A program made the translations under genes and the position numbers. Below are positions 43,427-54,924 of a DNA stretch of 64,000 nucleotides, in pieces. The notes below the pieces were generated by a model, which worked only from the letters and a program-made list of their open reading frames with translations, was not told the DNA's origin and did not search any database. The DNA lies in the NCBI GenBank assembly GCA_030220185.1, contig JASPKZ010009641.1, forward strand, positions 1 to 64,000, read 5' to 3'. Every line of letters starts with the position of its first letter. Position 1 is the stretch's first letter. The DNA comes from Diploptera punctata (Eukaryota; Arthropoda; Insecta; Blattodea; Blaberidae).

Positions 43427-43743
43427 TCAAACAATTAAAATAACACAAATTATTTTTTGTACCACGTGGCCTATCAAACAAAGAATGCTCATGTTTTACA
43501 AACAAAATATACACAAATTTATTCCTCCAAGGATAATTAAGTATATACAAACATATAATAAGCTTACCGGCAGTGATTTTTACAAGGATGGAACAGATAC
43601 ACTTACTTGAGTCAGCATCAGCTATGTCGTCGCCATTTTGAAGACCACTTATTTCTTGAATCACACGCCAATTTTTCACACAAAATTATTGTTTCACAAT
43701 TCCAAAATGGTTTAATTTAGAATCCGGTCCGGCAGGACCAAAT

Positions 43744-44286
43744 TGTTGTTGCCAACACGGTCCAATTTTGAGTTCTTTGCCTAATATTCCTCTGGTGTGC
43801 TGGATTTTATAAAGGGAAATTTAGTTATTACAAACACATGTAATCGGTGAAAATATCAAGTTTATTTCTGTGCTAACTTAACGTAGATACAAATAAGCAG
43901 AATCAAATGTTTAATCAAAGTCCGTTCCTAGGACTAGAGGGGCCTCGAAAAGTATTCACTTCGGAAGAGGCAGCACGTGGTCCCACTGCACACTGCGAAT
44001 GCCTAACACGCACTGAGGCTACCTAACGCACACTGCGAGAGCCTAACGCACACTGAGCTCCTAACACGAGCTCCTAAAACAGACTGATAGAGAGTGTTGT
44101 AGTCATCTACAGACCTGAGCAATACGCAGAAGTTGACAACATTATTACCAAAATGCTACCAACAAAACTCAGCGATACTGTATCCACGCGCCTATACGCG
44201 GCAGTCAGATAAACTACATCAATAGCGTAATAACAGACGGCAGGTGTCTGCTATTACCGACAGAGAGAGCGAATCTTGTCGCAACA
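43744..44286 (-). repeat. 5' LTR of BEL/Pao element, 543 bp
   Basis: Minus strand begins TGTTGCGACAAGATTCG and ends TGTTGGCAACAACA (TG...CA ends). It contains four to five degenerate ~29-bp units (CCTAACGCACACTGAG type, about 43990-44080). The only LTR of this copy in the window. Confidence 0.8.
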
Positions 44287-44898
44287 CTTTTCATGGTAAA
44301 ATTATTTTTTTGTAGATAACTCTAGTATTATTCTAGATGTGTTGGAGATTTTTTTGTTGATCACTTTAATTGTATCCCAAGCGCGTTGGAAATTAACATT
44401 ATTTTTCATTTTTTGGTACGATTCTCTAATAAAGCGTGTTGTTTTAGTTTTTTTAAACTATTATTTTTTTAGCTTTAATATTTTACAGATTAAGATAAAA
44501 ATGTAAATATCTTTAAATTCGATACTATTCTATTATGAGCTAAAAGTAATACTCTTCTAAAAAAAATTCTCCGGGCCAGATTTGAACCAGCGACCTATGG
44601 ATTACTGACATTATATACCACTACAGTTCACCGCACCAACTGAGCTACCAGAGGATATAATATTAATTTCTTACTACGATGGACTAAAAAGTCGATAAGT
44701 CCGCAACGTATTATGCCGGTGTTTATTTTTTTTATGTCCCCATCATCTTGGAAACAATTTATGAAATTATTGTATTGTCATTGGTTCTTTACTAGTATAC
44801 AAAGTTTCAAGTCGATCAAAAGTTTTTATGTGGGTGAAAATCATGTTGAAAGATTCCGTGACATAGATAGATACAGGTCAAGTTAATATAAAGCGTGT
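44287..44898 (-). repeat. Composite repeat, unit 10 (minus, truncated)
   Basis: Hairpin right arm of long type (44287-44465), tRNA-Tyr-like segment (44573-44650), one module and a short TATC remnant, ending at GTTAATATAAAGCGTGT (44898). The other hairpin arm was removed at the BEL junction. Confidence 0.82.
44573..44650 (-). pseudogene. tRNA-Tyr-like segment retaining GTA anticodon and intron
   Basis: Minus strand GGTAGCTCAGTTGG, GGTGAACTGTAG, intron TGGTATATAATGTCAGTA, ATCCATAGGTCGCTGG and TTCAAATCTGGC. The acceptor stem can pair at 6 of 7 positions by eye, but three bases of the D arm are missing. Confidence 0.68.
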
Positions 44899-44989
44899 AA
44901 AAATGAAGATTCTAGAGACCAAGTCTGCAGACTTGTAAAGAATGTGTGCACCGGCCACTAGCTGTTTTCATAACTAATTGACTGGCATG

Positions 44990-45310
44990 CGGATATAAGA
45001 TTCCATAAGTCCCTATACGGGCCAAATGCTTTCCAATCATCCCCTGTATAATCTACTGCCTCAAATCGTGGTTATTGTTTACTCCCACACCATTCTTCGT
45101 GTACAATCTACGCGTTTTCCTTCTGGTTTTCCTATCAGAAGCCTTCAAGCTCCTATTTCAGTCCATATTCGAGCCACATGTCCTATACATCGTAGTCTAC
45201 GAGTCTTAACTGTTCTTATTACGTCAAGTTACCTATGAAGGTCATGTAGCTCACTGCTTTATAGACTTCTCCATTCACCTGTCAGTTCATTTCTTTTTTT
45301 CTCTGGGGAG
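44990..45310 (-). pseudogene. RTE-like LINE C-terminal fragment (copy A)
   Basis: Nucleotide-level match to 48790-49110 and 45890-46210, i.e. the region encoding the W-x-G-H and GKRPxGRPR motifs, with many differences and no open frame longer than a few dozen codons. 45311-45860 shows nothing recognisable. Confidence 0.6.
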
Positions 45311-46321
45311 TTATTAAAGATATCGTCTATCAAGATATTCCAAGAACTTCAGAGAATATGCAGAACCATATTATGCATTCTTTTTTCAATTAACCTGGAA
45401 ACAGCAGAGAAATTAACCTCCTCATTAATTTGACGATTGGACAGGTGTGTCACCTGTTTGAGTACTTAATGTGAATGTTCTACTGTTGATAACTTACATG
45501 GGTAGTACTGTAATAATCCCACTATACACTATTTACTAGAAGGCATATTGTGCTTAATTAACACATCCAAGATAAAATACATATCGCCATTGAAGAAAAC
45601 AAAATTAGTGTTCATATCTTGTTAATAAATAATAGTATAAAGTTCACTAACCATCAGTATTATTTCATTCTCATAGTTGGACCTCTTCCGTATAAAACAA
45701 TTTTTCAATTTATAATTAAGTACTAAGTTATTTCGGGTTGTCAAAGTATATGGTACACCTTGTATAGTCTCACCTACATGTAACAACCTCAAAACTAAGC
45801 AAACTCATGGATATCAATCAACTCTAGGATTCAGCTCATATCAAGAATAAACAATCAGGTCGTCAACTCACTGGCACTATTGAACCCATAGGTTCATGGC
45901 CGCGCGGACATAAGCTCTCCATACATCCTTATCCTCAGCTAATGTTTTCCAATCATTTGCTGTATAGTCTACGTCCCTCAAATCACAGTTAATGTTAATT
46001 ATCTCACCTCATTCTTGGTCTACTAACTGAGCGTTTTCCCTCTGCTTTTCCCACAAGATTCTTCCATGCACGTCTTCCATTCCCCACGCGTGCCGCATGT
46101 CCTGCCCATTGCAGTCTATGAGACTCAACTGTTCTTATTATATCTGGCTTCCTATAAAGACCATGTACTTCACTGTTATGTAGTCTTCTCCATTCACCTG
46201 TCCGTTTATCTCTGTTTGGTCCAAAAATTTTCATAAGAACTTTATTCTCGATTACCCATAATCTCTATTCCTCGGTTAAAGTAAGAATCCATATGTTGCA
46301 TACATATATTATAACTGGTAG

Positions 46322-46326
<5 letters not shown>

Positions 46327-46380
<54 letters not shown>
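46327..46380. repeat. (TA)n tract flanking mariner
   Basis: TA dinucleotide run continuing at 47666-47715 on the other side of the mariner: the insertion landed in a TA microsatellite. Confidence 0.9.
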
Positions 46381-47664
46381 CGATGGTCATACTGAAAGTC
46401 ATGAGCAACATTTTTTAAACAATCATAATATTTATTTTAGTCAAACCAAGTACACCATGTTAATCTACAGACCTTAGTGGTACTTTTCAATATGGTCTCC
46501 ATTTCTTTGCACACGTTTTGTCCAGCGTTCTACAAGCTTGAAAATTCCCTTATGATAGAAGTCCGTTCCAGCTGCTCGAACACACCGACACACTGCTTTC
46601 CGAATATCCTCCAGCGTCTCGTAGCGTTGGCCTCTCATCTGCTCCTTCACAGAACCGAAAAGATGGTAGTCGGAGGGTGCCAAATCGGGACTATAGGGAG
46701 GATGTGGAACAGTTTCCCACCCAAATGTCCTGATCTTCCCCACAGTGGCACGAGCAGTGTGAGGACGCGCGTTATCGTGTTGCAGAATGATCTTCCTTCC
46801 AGGGCGTTTGTCGTGCAATTCATGACGGAGTTTCACAAGTGTCTGGATATAGCGGGCACCATTTATGGATAGTCCAGGTTCAAGAAATTCAACCAGAATG
46901 CAACCTTGCTGATCCCAGAAGACGCTGCCCATAACTTTCCCAACAGATTGCACTGTCTTTGCTTTTTTCTTTGATGGCAAATTCAAGTGGTGGTATTCCA
47001 TACTCTGGCGTTTTGTTTCAGGCTCGTAGCGATGAAACCAGCTTTCGTCACCTGTCACAATACTCATCAAAAAATCATCACCTTCATTTCGAAATCTCTG
47101 AAGAAGGTTATGGGTGATGATTCTTCTCTGAAGTTTGTGGTCTTCACTCAATAAACGTGGAACCAACGGGCACTAACTTTTCGGTAACCTAAGCTGTGAA
47201 TAATTTTTTGCACTGCACTGTCCTACTGCACGTTTTGTAGCGATTTCATTCACTGTGATACGCCTGTCGTCTTTAATGAGCGCATCGACTCTTTCCTTGT
47301 TGCAATCCGTGGAGGCAGAGCATGGACGACCGCTAAGAGGCTCATCTTTAATACTCGTGTTCCCATCTTTAAAATCTTTCACCCATCTCCTAACACTGCT
47401 GGCACCCATGCAGGAATCTCCGTAAGCACATTGAAGTCTTTGGTGAATATCAACAGCAGATTGTTCCTCTTTAACAAGGAATTAAATGACAGCGCGCTGT
47501 CGAAACGAAACATTAATGTTTGCCATTCTGGAAACACTGCGTGTGGTCACATGATAGAAGCTATGACGCCACAAAACGGCAATGTTGTGGTATAAAGTCT
47601 GTAGATTACGATCCCGCAGTTGTTTTTGTTACATTGTTGAAATTTGACTTTCAGCATGACCCTC

Positions 47665-47665
<1 letters not shown>
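46381..47665 (-). mobile_element. Mariner-like transposon, 1285 bp (second family)
   Basis: Imperfect ends CGATGGTCATACTGAAAGTC and the complement of GACTTTCAGCATGACCCTCG, flanked by TA. The element differs from the 2567-3902 mariner in both ends and protein, so it is a different family. Confidence 0.88.
46474..47525 (-). pseudogene. Mariner transposase (second family), inactivated
   Basis: ATG at 47525, an N-terminal helix-turn-helix region with a stop near 47480, a second HTH-like block MGASSVRRWVKDFKDGNTSI (47409-47173), a frame change near 47170, then an open C-terminal part 47166-46474. That part has VTGDESWFHRYEPETKRQS (first Asp), QGCILVEFLEPG, LQHDNARPHTA (second Asp) and PPYSPDLAPSDYHLFG (third Asp), ending RWTKRVQRNGDHIEKYH. 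Spacing between the last two catalytic Asp fits D34D. The catalytic part is intact; only the N-terminal region is damaged. Confidence 0.9.
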
Positions 47666-47716
<51 letters not shown>

Positions 47717-48150
47717 ACTTTAACGATTTTTGAAAGGAGTTGGGACGTCAAAAGTCTCTGTAATGCATAATAGCCTATGATAATGAGCCTATGATTATTT
47801 TTTTGTGCATCTCATTCCTATTTGTGATTATTGTTTCTAGGTATTTGAATTCGGTCACTCCTAAATTTTGCTCATTTGTCATTAGCTGTCCATTTCCATT
47901 ATATAATGTATTTCTGTGTGTGACCAAATATTTACTGTTATTGATATTTACTTCCAGCCCCAATTTCTTAGTATTACTCAATAGTGTGTGCGTGTTGTCC
48001 TTTAGTATCTCCTCGCTATCGGCCAATAGTACTACGTCATCAGCCTAAACTAACAGCTTATTAATACCATTGAGTTTTAGGCTTTCTTCATCCTATAAGA
48101 ATTTGATGGCATGCTCTAGTACAAAATACTTTTCATTTTTCAGTGATGTA

Positions 48151-48743
48151 TTCATAATTTTTACTTTATATTGCTTAGTTTTAATAATTTTTTATAACTA
48201 AATATTCAATAACTGATAAAATTGGGTTAAAAATAAAGCAAAAAATGGAAGGAAAGAAGGCAAACAAAATATAGACAGGAAGGGAAACACTTATGTGGAG
48301 AGGTGGGTAAGAGAATGTATCGATAAATGCAGGTTTAAGTATAATGAACTTTAAGACTAATTTTGTCAATCATGTCGTAATGTGTATTTCTTTGGATAAG
48401 TACGTATTTTCAGTCATAATAAAAAAATTGGTATGAATCCACTTTTCATGGGTAAGTAATTTCTAAATATAGCTTGTAGGACAACAGGTAGAAGTGAATC
48501 TTAATGCAAAAAAAAAAGTTACAGAAAGGGGTAACGTTTATATTAAACCCGTTCATATTTTGCAGATAACTGGACTCATATATATGAAACACAATTTATG
48601 AGACTTTGAGATTATTCCTGGAATTTTATATTCTCATTGATTTTAAACTTAATTTTCCCAAAATAATGTTTTATCACTATTATACCCCTAGTCCTCTGTC
48701 CACCTCATATATTTCACTCTGGACTAGCATGTAGATTTTTTGG
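48151..48743. other. Unassigned AT-rich DNA
   Basis: No gene or repeat recognised between the two RTE-like copies. Confidence 0.5.
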
Positions 48744-48757
48744 TAATACTAGGACCT

Positions 48758-50529
48758 TACTTACTTACTGGCACTATCGAACCCGTAGTTTCATGGCCGC
48801 GCGGACATTAGCTCTCCATACATCCCTATCCTGAGCTAATGTTTTCCAATCATTCCCTGTATAATCTACGTCCTCAAATAATAGTTAATGTTGTTCTCCC
48901 ACCTCATTCTAGGTCTACCAACTGGGCGTTTTCCCTCCGGCTTTCCTACTAGAAGATTACATGCAAGTCTTTTATTCCCCATACATGCAACATGTCCTGC
49001 CCATCGCAGTCTACGAGACTTAACGGTTCGTATTATATCTGGCTTCCAATAAAGACCATGTAGCTCATTGTTATGTAGTCTTCTCCATTCACCTTGTCTG
49101 TTCATCTCCCTTTGGTCCAAATATTTTCCTAAGTACTTTATTCTCAAATACTTGTAATGTACTTTCCTCCCATAAAGAGTTTACGTTTCGCAACCATATA
49201 ATATAACTGGTAGAGTAATAGATTTTTATATTTTCAGTTTAACGTTTTTAGAAAGGAGTTGGGACATCAAGAGTATCTGCAATGCATAATAGCACGCATT
49301 TCCAGAATTGAGCCTATGTTTAATTTCTTTGTGCATCTCATTCCTATTTGTGATTATTGTTCCTAGGTATTTGAATTCAGCCACTTCCTCAAAATTTCCC
49401 TCATTTGTCATTAGCTGTCCATTTCCATTATACAATATATTTCTACGTGTGACCATATATTTAGATTTATTGATATTTACTTCCAGTCCTAATTTCTTAG
49501 TGTTTCTCAATAGTGTGTGTATAGTTCTTCAGTATCTCCTCGCTATCGGCCAGTAGTACTACATCATCAGCATAAACTAGCAGCATATTAATACCATTGA
49601 ATTGTAAGCCTTCCTCATTCTCTAAAGATTTAATGGCATCCTCTAGTACAAAAATAAATAGTAGAGGAGATAGTGCATCTCCTTGCTTCAACTCATTCTG
49701 GATTTCAAAAGTGTCTGAAAACTGTTTGCCTACACGCACCCTACTCTTTGTACCATTTAGATACATTCGTATAAGTCTAACTAACTTTTTAGGAATTCTG
49801 ATCTCCAGCAGGATACTATATAACTTCTCCCTCTTAATAGAGTCACATGCTTTTTCTGAAGTGTACATGTAGCTGATGTACAGTACCATTATATTCCCAT
49901 TTCTTTTCTAAAATCTGTCTTATACTAAAAATCTGGAACTGTTGTAGACCTGTTTCTTCTAAATGCACATTGATGATCTCCTAGAATGTCGTCAATATAG
50001 GGAGTAAGTCTGCTTACTAATATATTTGTATGAATTTTGTACGAAGTTGAAAGTAATGAGATGCCCCTGTAGTTGTTGCAATCAGTTTTATCTCCTTCTT
50101 ATAAATTGGTACGATAATTGATTCCTTCCATTCATCTGGAAGAGTTTCTTTTCCCAAATCATACTAAGCAACCAGTGCATCTTATCCATTAATTTTCTCC
50201 CCCTGATTTTATCAGTTCTGCTGGGATCTCATCTGAACCTGAAGCTTTATACATCTTCAATTTTACAATCACCATTTCAACCTCCAATGCATTTGGTTCT
50301 GTGACTAACATTTCTGCTGTCTGTAAATTATCCTCCTCAATGTCCTGTTCTGTATGTACATTTAATAGCTGATTAAAGTAACTTTTCCATCTATTTAATA
50401 TACTCCTGGAATGTGCAATCATATCGCTGTTTTCATTCCGAATTATGTTTGTTCTAGCCTGAGCCCCTTTCTTCTCTATACTAATTCCCTGATATAATTC
50501 TCTAATGTTCCTATTTTTTTGCGTTCATT
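48758..50529 (-). mobile_element. RTE-like LINE, copy C, with 14-bp target duplication
   Basis: Flanked by TAATACTAGGACCT at 48744-48757 and 50530-50543. Minus-strand 3' end carries a (TAAG)n tail (read as TTACTTACTTACT at 48758-48770). The copy is 5'-truncated at 50529, leaving 1772 bp. Confidence 0.9.
48866..50522 (-). pseudogene. RTE-like reverse transcriptase, truncated and frameshifted
   Basis: Minus-strand order: RSILNRWKSYFNQLLNV and KLKMYKASGSDEIPAELIK (RT entry, 50422-50189), a damaged palm start, then 49889-49497 with KLVRLIRMYLNGTKSRVRVG, QNELKQGDALSPLLFIFVLE and LLVYADDVVLLADSEE (catalytic A-D-D). It continues KKLGLEVNINKSKYMVT (49510-49226) and the C-terminal LRWAGHVACMGNKRLA ... 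GKPEGKRPVGRPRMRW (49147-48866). At least three frame changes. The upstream endonuclease was not retained. Confidence 0.85.
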
Positions 50530-50647
50530 TAATACTAGGACCTATATATATATCATAATTTAGATTCAGGACTTGTGTCTTAAATATATTCATTATAATG
50601 GCTTATTTTAGGAAGAAATATTTTGAGGTCCTTTTAATTAATTTTTT

Positions 50648-50908
50648 TTTGTGTCTGTAATATCTTACCACAATTTAATGTTGATTTGTTCTTGAAAATG
50701 TTTGATTCAATCTTCTGTATCATCCTCAGCTTTCTCAGACTATGAGTTTTATGTTGTGAAACCTGAAGAGGGAGCTGATATCGACATCCAGGGTTCACAA
50801 CATGAAACTCATTGGTCTGAGAAAGCTGATGACGATACAGAAGATTATATCGAAGAATGTTAGAGAACAAATTAACATTAAATTCAGGTAAGACACTACA
50901 GACACAAC
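50648..50908. repeat. Foldback with hammerhead-like cores
   Basis: Arms about 50648-50760 and 50794-50908 (AGCTTTCTCAGACTATGAG against CTCATTGGTCTGAGAAAGCT and outward to GTCTGTA / TACAGAC). The right arm contains CTGATGACGATACAGAAGAT, with ATCGAAG after it, a degenerate CUGAUGA...GAA pattern, followed by GGTAAGA as in PLE ends. It is possibly another PLE-type terminus. Confidence 0.6.
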
Positions 50909-51075
50909 AAAAACCAGATATTCATTATATTTTTTTACATGAAAATGCTTCTGTTTGTTACTTTATCATTGTACTATAAATATATTAACTTCAATATTCT
51001 TATAAAATTGGTGAATTTTAAGACACAAATATAAAATTAACAAACAAAGCCAGGGCAATGAAATAACAAGAGTAT

Positions 51076-51081
51076 TTTATT
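51076..51081 (-). promoter_or_regulatory. Polyadenylation signal of zinc-finger gene
   Basis: AATAAA on the minus strand, 83 nt downstream of the zinc-finger stop codon. Confidence 0.55.
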
Positions 51082-51163
51082 AAAACACATTTTCCTATAT
51101 TACATAACAAATATTTCATATTACATAATTTGACTATTTTTATTATATATTATTTGCAGATTA

Positions 51164-52361
51164 TTATTCCCCAAAATTTGGACCCAACTCTTTACTATGA
51201 AGAAGTAAATGTCTTTTGATATTTCTCTTGTGAGTAAATGATTTGTTACAAACTGAACATTTGAATAGTTTCTCATTACTATGCACAAGTAAATGTGTAT
51301 TAAGAGTGGACTTCCTTTTGAATGACTTATTACAAACTGAACATTTTAATAGTTTCTCATCGCTATGCACAAGTGAATGATTTTTAAGAGTGGACTTTAG
51401 ACAAAATGACTTATTACAAACTGAACATTTGAATAGATTCTCATTACTATGCACAAGTAAATGTGTATTAAGAGTAGACTTCCATTTGAATGACTTATTA
51501 CAAACAGAACACTTGAATAGTTTCACATTACTATGCACAAGTAAATGTGTTTTAAGATTGAACTTCCGACAGAATGACTTATTACAAAGAGAACATTTTA
51601 ATAGTTCCTCACTACTATGCACACGTAAATGTGATTTAAGATCGGGTTTCCGAGTGAATGACTTATTACAAACAGAACATTTGAATAATTTCTCATTACT
51701 ATGCACAAGTAAATGTCTATTAAGACTGGACTTCTGAGAGAATGACTTATTACAAATGGAACATTTGAATAGTTTCACATTACTATGCACAAATAAATGT
51801 CTATTAAGATTGGCCTTTCCGAGAGAATGACTTATTACAAATGGAGCATTTGAATAGTTTCACATTACTATGTACATATAAATGTGATTTAAGATCGGGT
51901 TTCCGAGAGAATGACTTATTACAAACAGAACATTTAAATAATTTCTCATTACTATGCATAAGTAAATGAGTATTAAGATTGCACTTCTGAGAGAATGACT
52001 TATTACAAATGGAACATTTGAATAGTTTCACATTACTATGCACAAATAAATGTGTATTAAGAGTGGCCTTTCCGAGAGAATGACTTATTACAAACAGAAC
52101 ATTTAAATACTTTCTCATTACTATGCACAAGTAAATGTGTATTAAGATAGGGCTTCGGAGAGAATGACTTATTACGAACAGAACATTTCATTAGTTTCTC
52201 ATTACTATGCACAAGTAAATGTCTATTAATTTCTTCTCGTTAGAAAATGACTTATTACAAACAGAACAATTTAAAGATTTACTTGTCAATACCATGTCTT
52301 TTGATTGTAAAGAATGATTAGAATTGTACATTATATCATGTCTCTGTTGAGTCTGGTCCAC
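51164..52361 (-). pseudogene. Terminal exon of C2H2 zinc-finger gene (13 fingers), frameshifted
   Basis: A minus-strand exon opens after a good acceptor (TTTTATTACATTTTCAG|GTGGACC, exon start 52361). It encodes about 35 residues of linker and then 13 fingers with a 28-residue period: FKCSVCNKSF-x-K-x-x-L-x-x-HLLVHSNEKL. Linkers read HSNEKLF rather than the common TGEKPF. The last seven fingers and the stop at 51164 are in one frame (51790-51164). Frame changes interrupt finger 1 (about 52225), finger 3 (about 52068) and finger 6 (about 51808), and finger 2 has lost a zinc Cys (CSVRN). It was probably a nuclear DNA-binding protein. The number of lesions suggests a pseudogene, unless the assembly has indel errors. 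No upstream exon was recognised. Confidence 0.78.
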
Positions 52362-53185
52362 CTGAAAATGTAATAAAAATAACCAACAGATGTATCACAC
52401 AGTTACACAAATCTATAAATTATTAATTCTAAAATGAAAAAATTAAAAGATCTCTGAGATAATGTAAAATGTTACTGTACTTATGATTCATTTATTGTTT
52501 ATTTTATACTGTGACTCATTTTAGTTCTGCACAGCCTTCAAACACAGAGCATCATTGCACATACAGTAATACTGACAAAATATATACAACTTGTACCTAC
52601 TACAGTTTATGTGACATTACAAGTAAAACATTACTAGAATACAAACATAAATTGGAATCTTAATACCTCACCTCGTAAAATATCAACCTGTTACTTGTAC
52701 ATGTTTTAGAGATCATCCCCATAAAAAATAAAACTTAATATTTACATTTGAATAAAAAAGGCTTTTCTTGTGCCACCTGATGGAGACTTGAATGAACTTT
52801 GAGATCAAGACGTATATATCCAGGAACTTCTATATTCATTTTTCTGTTCTTCATTTTTTCATAATGTGAGTTCTATTCGTCTATCCAAGTGGTTTTATTG
52901 TTTAGTACATACTTAAAATTTGTAATCTTCAATCTAGCAATTACTCGTAGTTGCTACCCCAATTTTTAATTTTTCCATTTTTAATGTTTTTGAAATGTTG
53001 TTTAGAACACGTACAGAATTTATCTTATGCCTATTTTACTGCAGTCCTTGTAAATAAATTAAAATATAGCTGATTTTTGCCATCCGTGATTTTTACAATA
53101 TTTGTTGCAGAATGCTTAAGCCAAGCTTGTTTATTAGTGCTAACGCAACATTAAATTTTCTGAATATTTTCTGATATTTTATATG
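52362..53185 (-). other. Putative zinc-finger gene intron / unassigned DNA
   Basis: AT-rich; nothing coding recognised upstream of the acceptor at 52361. Confidence 0.45.
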
Positions 53186-53640
53186 TTACAGGATACTAGA
53201 GATAACCCATAACAGTTTTCACAAAATATTTAGAAAATTCTACATATCACTAGCACCAATAAACAATTCAGCTTATGTATTCTTCATGAAACAAGTAAGA
53301 AAATATAAACTCCAGATGACAAAAAAGTAATTTATCAAATTTATTGCAGGACTGCAATAAAGTATGCATAAACAACAAAAAAAGCTATAATAAAAATGAG
53401 GAAATTGAAAAAAATTTTGGAGTGGTATATTGTTTGATGATACAGGATCAAACAATTGTGCATGAAACTAATTTATTTAAACATTTGAAGAGACCAAGTG
53501 AACTTATAATACAGGAAATGATATACAATCAGAAAAACAAGAACAGAACCAAATATGTTTATGTTTCCGAAGAACAAGATGTGATGTCAAAGTTCATTCA
53601 ATTCCCAGCAGGTGACTCGAGAAAGGATGGAGGTAATGGT
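53186..53640 (+). pseudogene. Strongly decayed Penelope-like element
   Basis: The plus strand reads FHKIFRKFYISLAPIN (the end of PLE RT, compare 4100-3980 minus), then a degraded GIY-YIG start (VIYQIYC), and at about 53480-53620 KHLKRPSELIIQEMIYNQKN and KFIQFPAG, a diverged form of the PLE tail. Many stops; the oldest-looking PLE copy here. Confidence 0.65.
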
Positions 53641-54004
53641 TAATTTCAAATTTAGATGAAACATGTCCAGGTGTGAGGCGTGAAGTTTCAGAATTATATT
53701 TGTATTTTATTTGTATTCAACCTTAGTATACCACTCTTTTAATAAAAAAGTTAAATATTCATTACATTTTCAGATAAACTGTATTACTTTCAGCTTATTT
53801 ATTATAAAACAGGTTTTATCTCAGCATATTTCACGAAAATGTTTTTTATCGGTTATTGAATATTTAGTTATAAAAAATTATTAAAACTAAGCAATATAAA
53901 GTAAAAATTATGAATACATCACTGAAAAATGAAAAGTATTATGTATTTGTTTCGAAATTCCAGCCTCAACTAAACTTAAGCCAGAAATATATCAACTCAC
54001 GTAA
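53641..54004. other. Unassigned AT-rich DNA
   Basis: No gene recognised. Confidence 0.5.
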
Positions 54005-54200
54005 TTCTTCTTCTTCTTCCGTATGCAGTATTGGTGACGATACCCGTTCTGCGACTACAAAAACTGATCTTTCCATCGGTTGAAGGGTCTTCCGAGGTCT
54101 CTTTTGCCTTTAGGGTTGAAGTGGTAAATCATCTTTGGTAAACGGGAATTTGGCATTCTTGGACGTGCTGGAACCATTTAAACCTTCAGAGCGGATGGAG
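54005..54200 (-). pseudogene. LINE C-terminal fragment
   Basis: The minus strand near 54160-54060 encodes RMPNSRLPKMIYHFNPKGKR and DLGRPFNRWKDQ, the GKR-x-x-GRP-x-x-RW motif at the end of RTE/CR1-like LINEs, followed by a GAAGAAGAAGAA tail (54007-54019). Only the extreme 3' end is kept. Confidence 0.65.
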
Positions 54201-54920
54201 TTAAATGGCCGGGAATACTCTGATGCGGGAAGAAGTTCACCGGTATTTAAATTCAGCCGTTCAGTGCCAGTATTCCAATAACGCATTTAAATTGATATAT
54301 CTTGAGTAATTTAAATGTTTTTGCAATTCGTTTATGGTGAACCCTTAATATAATAATTAATTAAATTTGTTACGGTTCTCACATAACATCTCTACATTTT
54401 TTGCAGACTTATTTATGGTTGTTGTGCCACAGTTGAAATAGGTCCATTTTGTAAATTTCTCACATAAGTGACACAGTGAATTGCACTAGGGATTCTTTGA
54501 AGAATTCAGAGAACCGGCTTTACCTAACAACAAAACGAAATATTTACACAAGGAGAAGGGTATTAAAAAAAAAAAGAACGAACTTCAAAAATTGGTGTGA
54601 TAAATCTTCAAAATGTAAACCAGCTGTTTGACACTCGGGCAACAATAAGTGCATTTTTTTCCCTTGTGTTTACTTTGTTCATGTTTATTACAAACACATT
54701 GCTTCTATGCGCTGACCTTCTTTCTTGTAGGGGGGGGCAGCCTTCTCCAAATGTGTCTTTCTAACACGTTGGAAGCATTATTTTAGGTCGTGTGCCTTCA
54801 AAAAATTGTCTTTCTACACATCAGACCTGTTGTGCTAAAAGACCTTCATCAACCCTAAATTTCAATGCCTTTCTTCCGGTTTCCAAACTGAAAGAAGTTG
54901 ATGAAATATGACTATAATAG
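54201..54920. other. Unassigned DNA
   Basis: No ORF or repeat recognised. Contains a CTTTCTTGTAGGGGGGGGCAG run near 54730. Confidence 0.45.
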
Positions 54921-54924
54921 TTTC

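Larger units (their letters stand above)
40052..44286 (-). mobile_element. BEL/Pao LTR retrotransposon, 3'-truncated
   Basis: Minus-strand order from the right: LTR (44286-43744), a primer-site-like TGGTCCTGCCGGACC shortly after it, leader, then Gag, protease, RT and RNase H-like regions. It ends abruptly at 40052 against the LINE tail; integrase and the 3' LTR are absent. The LTR's outer edge sits inside a composite-repeat hairpin arm (sequence resumes at 44287). Confidence 0.88.
45861..48150 (-). pseudogene. RTE-like LINE, copy B, split by a mariner
   Basis: The C-terminal part (46234-46004: KIFGPNRDKRTGEWRRLHNS, LQWAGHAARVGNGRR, GKAEGKRSVSRPRMR) is left of the transposon. The middle part (48026-47775: DSEEILKDNTHTLL, KKLGLEVNINNSKYLVT, FKYLETIITNRNEM) is right of it, after 47716. 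In copy C the two parts are contiguous, so the mariner at 46381-47665 is a later insertion. Frames are broken; the RT core is missing. Confidence 0.75.

Noticed and set aside
51390..51737. Plus-strand open frame opposite the zinc fingers
   Set aside because: Shadow of the 84-bp zinc-finger repeat on the minus strand.
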